Assembly (NCBI GenBank): GCA_027924585.1
Contig: BSBM01000252.1
Coordinates: 2,170,001 to 2,234,000, forward strand
Source: Larix kaempferi
Taxonomy: Eukaryota; Streptophyta; Pinopsida; Pinales; Pinaceae
Direction of reading: 5' to 3'
DNA length: 64,000 nucleotides
Position numbers and translations under genes: made by a program. Below the pieces are notes generated by a model that worked only from the letters and a program-made list of their open reading frames with translations, was not told the DNA's origin and did no database searches. This document shows, in pieces, positions 11,152-21,832 of the stretch (positions within the stretch are counted from its first letter, which is position 1; each line of letters opens with the position of its first letter).

Positions 11152-12006
11152 TCAGTATAAATCTGAACTAAACTCTTCAAATAATTCCAAAAATCTTTTA
11201 ATTTGTAAATCATCTTCAAATACTTGCCAATATTTAGCATTGTCTGGAATAGATGGCCTATTCCCCACCTCTACGTCATATTTTTCTTGAGAGAAAATAG
11301 GAGTTTTAAAACCACTGGCAGTGGTGGAAAAAGAGTCCACCACCTGATTTTCAAATCTCAGGATCACCCAGATCTTATGTTCAGTGAAAAATTTCCCGAA
11401 CATATCCCAAAATTCATTCCTATAGGCCCTCATCCTGGGGTGTTTTTCCTGATAACTGTCATTTACTTGATTGACCACAATTTCTGAATCTCCAAAAACG
11501 TGTATCCTTTTGGCCCCCAAATCTTTCAAAGCTCTTAGTCCCAAGAGTAGAGCTTCATACTCAGCCACATTAGTAGTACACTCAAAAGTTAGCTTGTATG
11601 ACAAAGCTCTAGACTCTTGATCGAGAGGTATAATCCAAACCCCTGCATCAGCACCATTCTTGCTCAGTGATCCATCAAAGTACATCTTCCATAGCCCTTC
11701 CTCATTCTTCTGTTTCTCTGAGGCCTCATATCTTCCAGAAAACTTTTTGTCTTCCTCGACCTCATAGAAAAATGGGGGCACAGGATCGGTATGTGGGCCA
11801 TCATTAAAGAAAATAGAGGAACCTACACCTGTGTCTACAATGTACACTGGGTGATTTTCCGGTTTGTCGTCACTACTGACCACATAGGCCATTCTCTTCT
11901 CTCTATATAGCTTTCTATTGCTTCCAAAAAGTGGTATAGTGGTGTAAGATAAGTCCATCTGCATGGTTCCTTTCAACTTCTTTACCCAGGATCTTGATAA
12001 CAACAA
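11152..12006 (-). pseudogene. Element B extra RNase H (archaeal-type, Tat-like), unit 1
   Basis: A second RNase H placed between protease and RT. Visible blocks: MYFDGSLSKNGADAGVW (first Asp), TTNVAEYEALLLGLRAL (Glu), HVFGDSEIVVNQV (Asp), and NQVVDSFSTTASGF, which could supply the last Asp. After it comes RPSIPDNAKYWQVFEDD. The N-terminal part (12006-11800) is the C-terminal end of protease plus a linker. Tat-lineage elements are known to carry such a second RNase H, most often after RT; upstream placement also occurs in some plant elements as far as I recall. The frame is open through the domain in this copy, although a stop lies between it and RT (about 11150). Confidence 0.75.
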
Positions 12007-12024
12007 CCCAAACTTAGCGGGAAC

Positions 12025-12495
12025 TTATGCCACTATTACATCCATCATAATGCTCTTAGCCGGAATTTGGGAAAGGGTCACTACTACATCTTTAATTAAA
12101 CCCAAACATGATAGCTTTATGGAATCAAAAGAATACATGTATTTATAGGGTCTGGTGACTTCTAACCCCAACTGATCCACCATCGATTTTTGCATTAGGT
12201 TGTGTGAAGCCCCAGAATCTATCAGGGCATTGTGTAACAACATACCATGGATATTCAAACTCAAATAGAAGGGAGGGACTTCTTCATCATCCGGTTCTTC
12301 CAGCATGGAAACGAAGATTATAGTGGGGGCATCATCTGTTACTTCCAATATGTCTTGCATACCTTCTGCTTGTCCCTTTACCAGACTAGTTATCTCTTCC
12401 TTATATTCATTGTTTCTCAACATCTCACTTAAGGGGATAGAGATATTCACCTTAGATAGTTTAGCTTTCAGACTGAATGTCGAAGCTGGTCTCAC
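12025..12495 (-). pseudogene. Element B protease, unit 1
   Basis: Retropepsin-type aspartic protease. The flap-side start GMLLHNALIDSGASHNLMQK contains the DSG active-site triplet (about 12210). Downstream IMMDVIVA ends at a stop at 12025, after which the protease continues as VPAKFGLLLSRSWVKKLKG in the next open stretch (12006), so one stop splits it. It lies between the gag tail and the extra RNase H as in a gag-pol polyprotein. Confidence 0.75.
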
Positions 12496-12612
12496 TACTT
12501 CAATGACCTCCGGCTACCTACCCTCTTTAGAATGCTGCCCCTTATCTTCTGAGGCTTTCTGCACAGTAACCTCTGGCTATTTTTCCTTTAGCTTCTCCAT
12601 ATTCTGCTGAGT

Positions 12613-13912
12613 CTAGGATAGCTGAACACAAGCAAACTTCCCTTCACTTATTGGTATCTCCCTACTTCTTAACTTCATCTTTCTTTTTATGTCATCTACA
12701 ACATTCATGTAACCCATTTGGTACTGGTCATAATCAAATTCAGCAGCTTTACTAGCATTTCCCACGTTGAAAAAGTCATGCTCGCTTTGGGTTAAATGCA
12801 CTTCATGGTCTAGGGTGTCGAGGAGATGGATCTAGTCTCCAGTAGGCTTTCAGGTCCTTCCTCATCCACCAAAGTTTTAGGGAAGGGAGGTCTCATCTGG
12901 TGGTCGTCTTGATTTCTTGGATTTCTTGGAGGGGGTGGGCTTCTAAAGTTAGGATTTCTTATCGGATTTTCAGGCTATTCTCTAGGAAGAGGTTTAATTC
13001 AATGGCCAACCTATCCATCAGCTTTTCCATAGTTTTCATCATAGTATCAAACTTGGCATAACTAGAAGATGAGGAGGTAGAGGCTAAGATTTCTTGCTTC
13101 TTTTTATCGACTCCTCTTTTACCCTTTATTTTTCCTGAGGCCATCATGTTGGCTTCCACCTCCATGGAATCTTTCAGCATAGCGGGAAGGGTAGCAGAAT
13201 TTCTCTCCCTTAAAGTACATGAGAAATATCCATCAAAGGAATCTTCATAATGGAGCTTTGCGGCACCTACTGAGGGTCTCAGATCGTCTGGGATAGAATT
13301 ATAGGCCCTCATAAACCTAGCTGAAAACTCATGAACAGATTCAAAACCTCTTTTCTTTAGATGGTTGTACTAGGATAAGACCAGGGCAGGAGTCCCTATC
13401 GTTTCCCACCTTTCTAAGAACAATGTCTTAAAGGCTGCAAAATCATTGATAGAAGCATTCAGTAACTATCTGAACCATTTCTTAGGTTCCCCAAATTAAC
13501 TCTGAGAAAACAACCTTATCTTAGCATCATCATGATCTACTTCCTCTAAATGAATAAAATCCTCAAACTTGTCCACATGTTGTCTGGCGGAAAAACCTCC
13601 CTCTGCATCATAAGAGATGATTCTCTGGGCGTAGTTCTGAGGGAGATCATGCAAAAAAGCTAGTAGGGCCAATGGTGCAAACCTAGATTCCATGGGTCTG
13701 AGTGGATTATGAGCTTGGGGATGGATATTATGGGTAGGATTACTTGCAGGGATTGTGGTATGAGATTGAGGGATCTGAAAACTAGGTCTAGCTCTTTCAA
13801 CTTTGATTATATTTTGCAACTCAAACCAGACAAGATCTAACAAATAAGATTTAGGGGCATTCAGACTGTCTTCACCTAGACTTAGATAAGACTCAGATCT
13901 TGATCTTGACAA
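12613..13912 (-). pseudogene. Element B gag, unit 1, broken
   Basis: Begins MSRSRSESYLSLGEDSL at 13912. The gag core carries GGFSARQHVDKFEDFIH, then KIRLFSQS with a stop at 13496, then FGEPKKWFR and SINDFAAFKTLFLERWETIG in the continuing frame (13490-13390), then FMRAYNSIPDDLRPS (13312). The tail is Lys/Ser-rich (KIKGKRGVDKKKQE, STSSSSS) and a last piece MHLTQSEHDFFNVGNASKA lies at 12801-12613. I see no zinc knuckle. Several in-frame stops, some repaired in the unit-2 copy (LFSQSLFGEPKKWFRQLL), show independent decay. Confidence 0.75.
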
Positions 13913-14326
13913 GGGCTTTCCAATATCTATCTCTATAGCTAGTTATTGAAGAACGGGGAGTTCCCCTTTAAACCCAATTGTTTTAATGCTAGAAGAAGTA
14001 CTAGATTTATCCTTTCCGGTCTTATGTCTAAGTAATGTTTCTGGATTTTCCACACTTAACTTAATTTTGGAAATAGGATTACCTCTCGTATGGATCTTTC
14101 TTGAGGCTAGGATACCCGTTTCGAGATATCTTCAAAAATGAACTTGGCATGTCGATCTGCCCCAATGGAGTCTTTCTTGAATGTGGATCTTTACAAGTGG
14201 AGTCGCTAGGGAAAAATTGCACAACCTTCTGAACACATGGAAACCTCTGTTTTCTCGTAGGGATCTCTTCTTTCTTTGAATCTTTAGAATCCTTTGTCAT
14301 TCCCACAGGGATAATAAAACAATCAC
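13913..14326 (-). other. Element B leader between primer site and gag, unit 1
   Basis: About 410 bp of untranslated leader. No gene recognised. Confidence 0.55.
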
Positions 14327-14345
14327 ATCCCCAGCAACGGCGCCA
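14327..14345 (-). other. Element B primer-binding site (tRNA-Asp type), unit 1
   Basis: Plus-strand ATCCCCAGCAACGGCGCCA matches the 3' end of plant tRNA-Asp (GATCCCCGGCAACGGCGCCA) with one mismatch, three bases inside the LTR edge at 14349. The unit-2 copy is at 45139-45155. Confidence 0.8.
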
Positions 14346-14348
14346 ATT

Positions 14349-15416
14349 TGTTAACATCCAAATTAACCCCCAAGGTTGTGAGAGAAGGCAATTCGGGGTA
14401 ACCACTAACCAATCTTTAGACTTAAGCTACTGACCCAGCTTAGTCTGAGAGGGATCTCTTTACAGATATATGAAAGACTAGAATTATCAAAGGTGTCAAC
14501 AATGAGAACATACACCAGCATTCATCATTAAAGATATTCAATTATAACACACAGAAGATCATATTTTTCTTGGAAACAAAATGATTTATATGTTGTTTGG
14601 CTAAAACATGTGAATCTCTATTTGGGCAATGGAGTCACATCTAAACAAAGTATGAAAATTCATTTACAAATGCTTCGCAAGTGCATTAACACAGGGGTGA
14701 GGTAGTAAAAATCTCATAGTCAAAGTGATTTTAATTGGTGAAATAGAAGAGAAAGGAACAATCCATTGATATAAGGCATGCAATGATGAATCCTACATCA
14801 ATTTTAGCAGAGAAGTAATGGTGGAATACTTGGAAAAAAGATAAGCAGAGCATAATTTATATGAATTCCACTTAGCTATCACACTACACCAAGTATGAAA
14901 GAATCTTACAGACTAGAATTAACAATGAGAGATACACAATTCACATAGAAAAAAGAAAGAACAGACTACAAGACCGGTTACACAAGAATCCCTTAAAACA
15001 TTGGCTCAGCTCTGCAATCTTTATTCAAAATATAGCTCAAAAATGTCTTATAGAACAATACACAAAAATTCCCATAAAAGTTTTCAACACTTTATCATTC
15101 CATTACATCGCATATATAGATGCCGGGAGTCCTCTTGCTCGACTCATCTAAACAAAAATAGTTATATCGGAGTGACACCTCATTCAGGTTTATTTGCCAG
15201 TATTACTACAAAGCAGAAACATGTAGAACCGACCTAACTGTTTTCTTACAGTCCATCGGTATTATTACTAAGTAACATTTACTTCAAGTAAAAAATTAAA
15301 AATAGTAAAGTAATAGTTCTAGCTGGCTATTTATATAGCCGCCTCAAAAAATATTACAAATTTCTCAATAATAGGAAATTTTTTTAGAAGTCTTTGACTC
15401 CAAACAAGCATCAACA
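14349..15416 (-). repeat. Element B LTR, unit 1, shared by two tandem B elements (outer edge uncertain)
   Basis: The inner edge is clear: TGTTAACA at 14349, next to the primer site. The outer edge is not; TCAACA at 15416 is one candidate and ATCACTGCA at about 15432 another. A TATATAAAT box on the minus strand (15329-15337) sits in a palindrome GGCTATTTATATAGCC. To the right comes ORFx of another B copy on the same strand, so this LTR is both the 5' LTR of one element and the 3' LTR of the next. I could not identify a polypurine tract. Confidence 0.6.
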
Positions 15417-15476
15417 ACTAGAAAAAGTCAAATATCACTGCAGAAGACGGAGAGTGTATAGCGATTTGCTCTATTT

Positions 15477-15516
15477 TTATACATTAATCCATTGGTCTGC
15501 ATGTGGGAGGTCATAG
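15477..15516 (-). pseudogene. ORFx C-terminal end of the tandem B element, unit 1
   Basis: Removing element C copy i (15517-19033 with one CATAG) joins the ORFx frame at 19039 to this piece, reading DLPHADQWINV followed by TAA at 15477-15479. Element C therefore inserted about a dozen codons before the end of ORFx. Upstream TAG and TGA codons near 19275 and 19062 read through if they were once Trp codons, so the exact end is uncertain. Confidence 0.45.
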
Positions 15517-16183
15517 TGTAATGTCCCTTCTTAGGAATTTGATTAAAATGGCAATTTTTTACTTTTTTCCCTAGTTTGACCTTTGACTAGTTTTGATCTC
15601 TAGGTCCCAAATTTGCCCCAAATGATCCCAAATATTCTGAGAAGGTATATGAATGATATTAGAACATAAATATGTGTTTCAAGGATTCCTTTGGACCTTT
15701 AAAATACTTCTGCAAATCCTCTTTCCATTCTGATCAATGTAGGTAGCTTTACTAGTGATGTCCCTTTGACTAATATTGGTCTCTAGGTCTCAAATTGACT
15801 CCAAATGACTTCAAATATTCAAAGAAGGTGTATGAATGATATTAGAACTTGAATATGATGTTTATGGATGACATATGGCCACCAAAATACCTCTGCAAAC
15901 TCTCTTAAGATTCTGGACCAATTATGCAATTTTACTAGTAATTTGGGGTTCAAATCCCCATGGGGTAAGTACTGAAAATGGCTTCCCAAATGCCTCCAAA
16001 CCCACTCAAATTTATGAACAGAGGTATGTGAGGTGTTAATTATGTTCATAAAGTCTCATATACACCATTAATGGATTATTACAACTATTCTCAACCTCTC
16101 CCATTCAATTGGAAAAATCCCCAATTCGACCCTTGGGGAAATGGCACTATTTCACCTCCCAATAGACCTAAACTGAGTAAAAA

Positions 16184-16949
16184 TGATTAATGGAACTTGG
16201 GCTTGCAGAAACACTTTCAAAAGTGATCTCTATGTCACCAAAATAGAGGTCTGAGCACCCATTAGTAGGTACTCCTTCATAGTTTAAGCATCCATCAGTA
16301 GATGCTCTTTGGTTCATGTCTAAGATAGAAGGTGTCTCGAAATGATCTTCCATATTTTCAATAGAATATTCTTCGTACTCTTGTGATGTCTCTTCATTTT
16401 TCTCCTTCAAGCAAGCTGATGCATTTTGCCCCTTGTTTTCCTTAGGATCAGTATATTTGGAATCTCTTCTTGAATAAATCTCAAAAGCTCTCCTCAAGGA
16501 GGACATCATTTCATGCACACATATATGATACTCGCTCCAAGGGTTTTTACAAGAAGGGAATAAACCTTTCTTCACTAACTCCACATCTTCATTTTTGGGC
16601 CTATTTTCAAAAACATGTTCAACATAGTACTCAAAAGACATGGCATTTTGTGTATTTTTGCTCGAAGCAAGATATTCTTGATATTTTTGATATTGTTGGG
16701 GCAAGGTTTTATATTTTTTCTCCATCTTTGGAACTCGCTCATAGAATTATCGTTGGTTGGTGTGACACACTCATATTCATAAGATATAAATTCATAATAA
16801 TAATCTTCATTTCTCTTGAAATTGTATGAAGTGTTGCATGATGGCACCTCTTCCTCGTACCATTCACATTCTGCTTCATATTTCTCATAAGCATACGCAT
16901 ATTCCTTATAAGAATTGTACTCATAGGATTCATCATAATAGTAAGACAT
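16184..16949 (-). pseudogene. Element C ORF, copy i, truncated N-terminal third
   Basis: Begins MSYYYDESYEYNSYKEYA at ATG 16949 and carries FQRWRKN, a one-base shift near 16725, then YKTLPQQYQKYQEYLASSKN, LFPSCKNPWSEYHICVH and NMEDHFETPSILDMN. The coding sequence ends at the deletion junction, where it runs into LTR sequence. The CPSC pair seen in the other copies is FPSC here, so the first Cys of the putative zinc site is lost. Confidence 0.75.
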
Positions 16950-17002
16950 GGCTGCCAATTATTATTGAATGTATGTACCTAATCCATAGGTGCAAGGACC
17001 AT

Positions 17003-17014
17003 GCTCTGATACCA
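17003..17014 (-). other. Element C copy i primer-binding site (initiator tRNA-Met)
   Basis: Plus-strand GCTCTGATACCA, the exact complement of TGGTATCAGAGC, one base from the LTR edge at 17016. Confidence 0.9.
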
Positions 17015-17015
17015 C

Positions 17016-19033
17016 TATAATGTCCCTTCTTAGGAATTTTATTAAAATGACAATTTTTCACTTTTTTCCCTAGTTTGACCTTTGACTAGTTTTGATCTCT
17101 AGGTCCCAAATTTGCCCCAAATGATCCCAAATATTCTGAGAAGGTATATGAATGATATTATAACATAAAATGTGTTTCAGGGATGCCTTTGGACCTTTAA
17201 AATACTTCTACAAATACTCTTTCAATTATGATCAATGTAGGTAACTTTACTAGTGATTTCCCTTTGACTAGTATTGGTCTCTAGGTCTCAAATTGACTCC
17301 AAATGCCATCAAATCTTCAAGGAAGGTGTATGAATGATATTATAAATTGAATATGATGTTTATGGATGACATATGGCCACCAAAATACCTCTAAAAAATC
17401 TCTTAAGATTCTGGACCAATTATGCAATTTTACTAGTAATTTGGGGTTCAAATCCCCATGGGGTAAGTACTAAAATGGCTTCCCAAATGCCTCCAAACCC
17501 CCTCAAATTTATGAACCGAGGTATGTAATGTTTTAATTATGTTATTAAAGTCTCATTTTCACCATTAATGTATTATTACAACTGTTCTCACCCTCTCCCA
17601 TTCAACTGCAAAAATCCCCAATTCGACCCTTGGGGAAATGGCACTATTTCACCTCCCAATACAACTAAACTGAGTAAAAATGCTTCAAATGCTCAAGTAC
17701 AGTACATTAAACTTGTAGAAGACATCCATGGAATTATATTTATCAAAAATATATCAGAGAATAATTCATTCATTCGAAATCATCAACATTACATTGATTC
17801 ACAACAAGGTAGTGGGGAAATGGCACTGTTCTTTCATTAAAATTGAGATTTATACATTTCTACTTGGAATTTCGACCTGAAAATTTCTAGAGATGAAGAA
17901 CATAGTATTTAATTCATATTACAAAATAAATGGGGCATTAAAATCTCCCCCAAAGAGTACAATAGCTCACCAAAAATGCCCTCCCTCAAGGATCAAGAAT
18001 ATGTCATCAAAACGAGAAATGGTTGAAGGAGTGAGATGCAATATAAGAAACCTTGAGCTGCCTTGTAGTGTACACCTGCAAATAAAGACTCCATTAAAGC
18101 TCCAAATGAAAGGTATGAATAGCCTTTCCAATTACCAACTTGGATGGGAATCTTTCACTCTCGAAATTGCACAAGGCAAGAAACTAGTCATCCACTAGCT
18201 CTCCCTCTTCACAAATGCAATTGAAAATTCTACAAATGTTCAAAAGCTGGTTTCATTCTTTGTTATTGACATTTATAAACTTCTAATGTCCTCCATGGGT
18301 CGAATTCCTTCCAAGAGACTCATACCAACTCAAGTGGGAAAGAGATTCCAAAGAACGACACTTGTACAACAATTCCTAGTCTCCCACTTCCACCAAATCA
18401 CATGTGGAAGCATCTTAGCTGCCCTAACACCCTTGAGCACACTCTTGGAGTCTATTTTTAGCCCTGAAATTTCATATATGTCATATGTCAGCCTTCAGGT
18501 TTGATTTGTGTCATAGGTGTCATAGCATCTTCATCATTTTTTTCATCGAGCTAGGGAATCTCGCCCAAGTGTCTCACTAGCTCCAAATTGCCTCTTCCTC
18601 TTCCATGGGAGTTACTCTTCCTCTATATTTCGAACTTGGATGATTCATGCAATGAATAATACCTTTTGGACTCCCCCAAGTATGTTACCATTTACCTTGA
18701 ATTCGAATTGGTGAGAGAATGATGCCAAGAGTAGTGGGGATCCATATGTGGGTCCCACTTCCTCCATGTGTCTTCATGATCAAATGCCACTTTGATTTTC
18801 AATTGTATATATTTATTTAGATCCTTTATTAAATATTTATGCCATTCTTATGTTCAAACATCATTTATTATTCCCATTATTCCAAATCCCAAAGCTTCCA
18901 CCCCAAACCTAGGAAACTAGTAATTTTCCTCCTTGGCAATTATTTGACCTTTAGCATCAATTTGACAAACTCTAATGAATAGGGCCAATGTGATTAGGCC
19001 ATTGTGACCCAATGCCAAATTTGGGACATGACA
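17016..19033 (-). repeat. Element C copy i 5' LTR (2018 bp)
   Basis: Close in length and sequence to the other five LTR sequences of this family in the window (2018-2026 bp where whole). Contains no gene; short open stretches on the plus strand such as 17893-18198 recur in every LTR and are not coding. Confidence 0.88.
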
Positions 19034-21832
19034 CATAGTCCACCATCTCCTTTACCATCGCTCATATCTTGATATGCTCTGTGTAGGAAAACGGGGGAAG
19101 CCTTTCACCAATGGCGATCAACCTGTTAAAGATTTCAAAGTCCTCTTCGACCTTCTCCATCAGAGTCCTTCCTATAAGTAGTTGTTTCAGATGTTTGAAC
19201 TTTGTATGATCCATCATTATCGCCCACAGTAGGGTTTTATAAGCATTATGGGATATTAGTTCCTGGTCATCATTCTAGAATGACGGTAGCCCCATTTCAA
19301 CCAGCTTATCAAACAACCCTTTCAAATCCACCACTTGTCCCTTCATTTCTTTGACTTTAGCTTCCACACTCTCAATCTGTGCATATTTCCCTAGAACCCT
19401 TCGTGCCACTACAAGTGTTGTGATCCGGTTCCCAATATTCAGTTTAATCCTTTCTTCTTCGGATAGATCATTCAGGAAAGTGATAGCACTTAGTGTCGTT
19501 TCTTTAGGTCTTTGGGTTAGGATCTCCCTTGCAACTCCACAACCTTTGAGAGCATCACTAATAGTATTCTCTTTTATTCTTATGAACTCTAAGTAGGGTC
19601 TAAATTTCTCAGCTTCTTTAATGATCCGGTCCCACACCAAATTTTTGCATCCTTGTAACGATGCCTTCCCGGTAACTTGATGAGTGAGATTTTTATTGAT
19701 TTCAATTAATTATTTGTGCTTCTTTTGGAGAACCTTTTATTCTTCTTCCTTTTTATTACTCTCTTCTTCCAACCTTTGAGTTTTTTCGTTCAACTCCTTG
19801 ATTTCCACATCTTTCAGGCTAATGTGAGACATAGCCTGCACAAGACTGTTAATACTACTGCTATCCCCATTTTGGTTCATATTGGTAGCCCGCATGTCCA
19901 ATTTGGACAAGTTACTTTTCAAGTCATCAAGTTGTTTATTCTCTCTTTTTTCCAGTTATCTTCCTTCTCTGCAAATTTCAGCAACTCTGCTTTACATTCA
20001 CTTATTTCTTTAGACAAGGCTTCTTTTTGTATTTCAAAGTCTATCTCTTTTGGAGCTTCGATTAGCTGGATATTTTGAACCTTTTTCGTTCTTTTGTAGT
20101 TTAAGAATCAACTTATCTTTCTCAGCCAACAACTTGCTCATTTTTTTACCTCCACCATCACTTATAACTAGGTCATATTGTACCTTTTTGACATGCTATT
20201 GAAGAGCTCGGTTTTCACTTTTCTCTTGCTTTAATTGGTTTTCTAACTTTTTCACGGTAACCAGCAAGTTGTCGCTTTTGAATGCTACTTTCATAAATCA
20301 TCATATACAAGATCACTAACCTGCTTGTAAAATTGGATTTTATCTGGTACTGTTATCTTTTGCAGATTGATCTTTGTTTCAGTCACTCCATCTTCCGTCA
20401 ATACTGCTAAGTTTAAGGTGTTATCATTCATACCTCTGTTGGTCATCAATGAAGTTTTGGTATTAGACAAACCTCTGGCTATAGGCATCGAATCAAACAG
20501 CCTTTGGGCAGAGGCCTGTTTGTTTTGATTGTATTGTTTCTAAAGGTCGGCCTTGGACCGAAATTTATTATTAGCATCACCTTCCTTAACATCTTGAAAC
20601 CTATATTCTATAATCTGGATTTCAAGAGCCGAAGACTCCTCATTATCTACCTCTCCACTATCCATTGGAGCAGTCAATTCTTCTTGAGCCGCTACAACAA
20701 CTAGCTCCTCCTTAGTGGGGGAAGCAATTGACTTGGCTTGAGTAGCTGCAACAATTAACTCATATTGTACTTCCAATTTACGATGCTTGTCTATATTACT
20801 TTCTTCAGTATCCATATGTCTGACTTCTTCTAAGTCTCTTTTTCGTCCCACCTCCACGGTGTCCAACACTTGATCTAAATCTATCATTAAGTAGGATAAC
20901 ATGATATCTCCTTCCTGTGTCTCCACGACTTCCCTCGCCTCAAGTTCCCAACACAACAAATTTTGTCCCTTTAGCACCCCTTCTGGATTTGTATGTTCAA
21001 AAGCGCTAATATTACAATCTTTCCTTTTCTTGGAAATATTGTGCAAGGGGTCGTATTTGATGGCCACCTCTTTTTTTAACCCTAGCGGCTTCAATAACTC
21101 TTCCACCTCTAACAAAGCTTCTTTATTCTTCATGATGAAAGGGCCTACCTTCCAAGGATATTTCACATCCGTGCTCTTCTTATGTTCTAGGAATTGCACT
21201 TCTTCAAGGGCCAATTTCTGTCTGATAAATTCAAGAGAAAAGATCCACAATGTTAGAAAAGCAGGTAAAACATAGGGCTCCTATACAAAATCGTACAACC
21301 TAATGACTATAGCTTCTCTCAATAAAAAACAATCACCGATAGCCATTTCGTCCTTCAATTGCATCATTGTTTCAATTTCAGGCAACACTCTAGGAAATTG
21401 TTCCCCAAAGATGATTTTATAAACAGGGGGCAAAACATAGTTCAAATAATTGAAAACATTGTCTACACAAACATCTGTCTCAAGCAGTGAGGAGAAATGT
21501 GGGCTTTCGGCACTATTGTACATAATCATTTTCATCAACTATGTCTGATATCTAAAAAACCTAGTACTCGAGAAATTGCTCAACTTTACATGTATCTTTT
21601 CCACCAAAAATTCATCAAATCTCAGGGATGGGATGAGCCCGCTTTCGAACCTGGACAAACTGATGCTAATCCTAAAGAGTAAACTTAATTGGACTTCAGT
21701 CACCCACAAATCAGTATCCAACCCTAGAAATTGAGCTAACAAAGAAAGAACCAACTGGGAATTGTCATAAAAAAGGCTGACATTTAGGACATAGGGTTCT
21801 TCATAGATTTGGGAGTTGGGTTTCAGGCATCT
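19034..21832 (-). pseudogene. ORFx middle and C-terminal part of the tandem B element, unit 1
   Basis: Reads on the minus strand from the duplication junction at 21832. Blocks in order: SLLAQFLGLDTDLWVTEVQL; VDNVFNYLNYVLPPVYKIIF and FGEQFPRVLPEIETM (21538-21281); WIFSLEFIRQKLALEEVQF and KYPWKVGPFIMKNKEALLEV (21250); an acidic middle (SYLMIDLDQVLDTVEVGRKR); MPIARGLSNTKTSLM (20488); a Lys/Glu-rich coiled coil (LNEKTQRLEEESNKKEEE and, better in unit 2, LEKQLDDLKSNLSKL); and MVWDRIIKEAEKFRPYLEFI to about 19064. Several stops and shifts separate the blocks. No known domain recognised. The gene lies 3' of integrase in element B. Confidence 0.65.

Larger units (their letters stand above)
5812..15416 (-). 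mobile_element. Element B (first of a tandem pair), unit 1: gypsy element with extra RNase H and 3' ORF
   Basis: Minus-strand order: 5' LTR (from about 15416 down to 14349), tRNA-Asp-type primer site, gag, protease, extra RNase H, RT, RNase H, integrase, a non-coding spacer, then the first quarter of ORFx, where element A interrupts it. The 3' part and 3' LTR of this copy are not seen. Every coding domain has stops or frameshifts, so it is defective. With ORFx completed from 56405-59330 the internal region would be about 11 kb. Confidence 0.8.
15517..19033 (-). mobile_element. Element C copy i (non-autonomous LTR element), internally deleted
   Basis: A minus-strand copy of the element seen whole at 28821-35574. 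Ends are TGTAATGTCCC at 15517 and GGGACATGACA at 19033, flanked by CATAG at 15512-15516 and 19034-19038. It keeps a partial 3' LTR (15517-16183), the first third of the ORF, the primer site and a full 5' LTR (17016-19033). About 3.24 kb relative to copy iii is lost at 16183/16184, where both parent sequences share ATGCTT, suggesting a short-homology deletion. The same CATAG flank at 46321-46325 and 56400-56404 shows that copy i and copy iii are one insertion, duplicated. Confidence 0.9.
1..21832. repeat. Tandem duplication, unit 1 (right-hand part)
   Basis: Position 1 onward matches 23638 onward nearly base for base through element A, element B, element C copy i and ORFx up to 21832. The matching unit-2 path is 23638-59203 after removing insertions private to unit 2 (28821-35574 and 52770-56081). 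The left about 1.8 kb of unit 1 lies before the window. Divergence is scattered substitutions plus a few indels, for example a segment of about 530 bp present at 24999-25527 and absent near 1355, and about 3.24 kb missing from element C copy i. Read by eye; no alignment was run. Confidence 0.9.

Noticed and set aside
12025-12495. Host aspartic-protease gene
   Set aside because: Short retropepsin-type domain between gag and RNase H/RT in an element; no signal peptide or second lobe.
14327-14345. tRNA-like sequence endings (also 17003, 35694, 51051, 55138)
   Set aside because: Only the last 12-19 bases of a tRNA are matched, each beside an LTR edge; these are primer-binding sites, not tRNA genes.
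15001-15237. Plus-strand frame of 78 codons in the element B LTR (also 45810-46031)
   Set aside because: Inside the LTR, antisense to the element, no recognisable protein.
16470-16829. Opposite-strand frames over the element C ORF (16470-16829, 31114-31389, 50517-50792)
   Set aside because: Shadows of the Tyr/Glu/Lys-rich ORF; their composition follows the coding strand.
17893-18198. Open stretches in element C LTRs (17893-18198, 47205-47510, 51843-52553, and opposite-strand ones such as 29698-29889)
   Set aside because: They lie wholly within LTRs, recur in each LTR copy and vary in frame; no start context or protein similarity is apparent.
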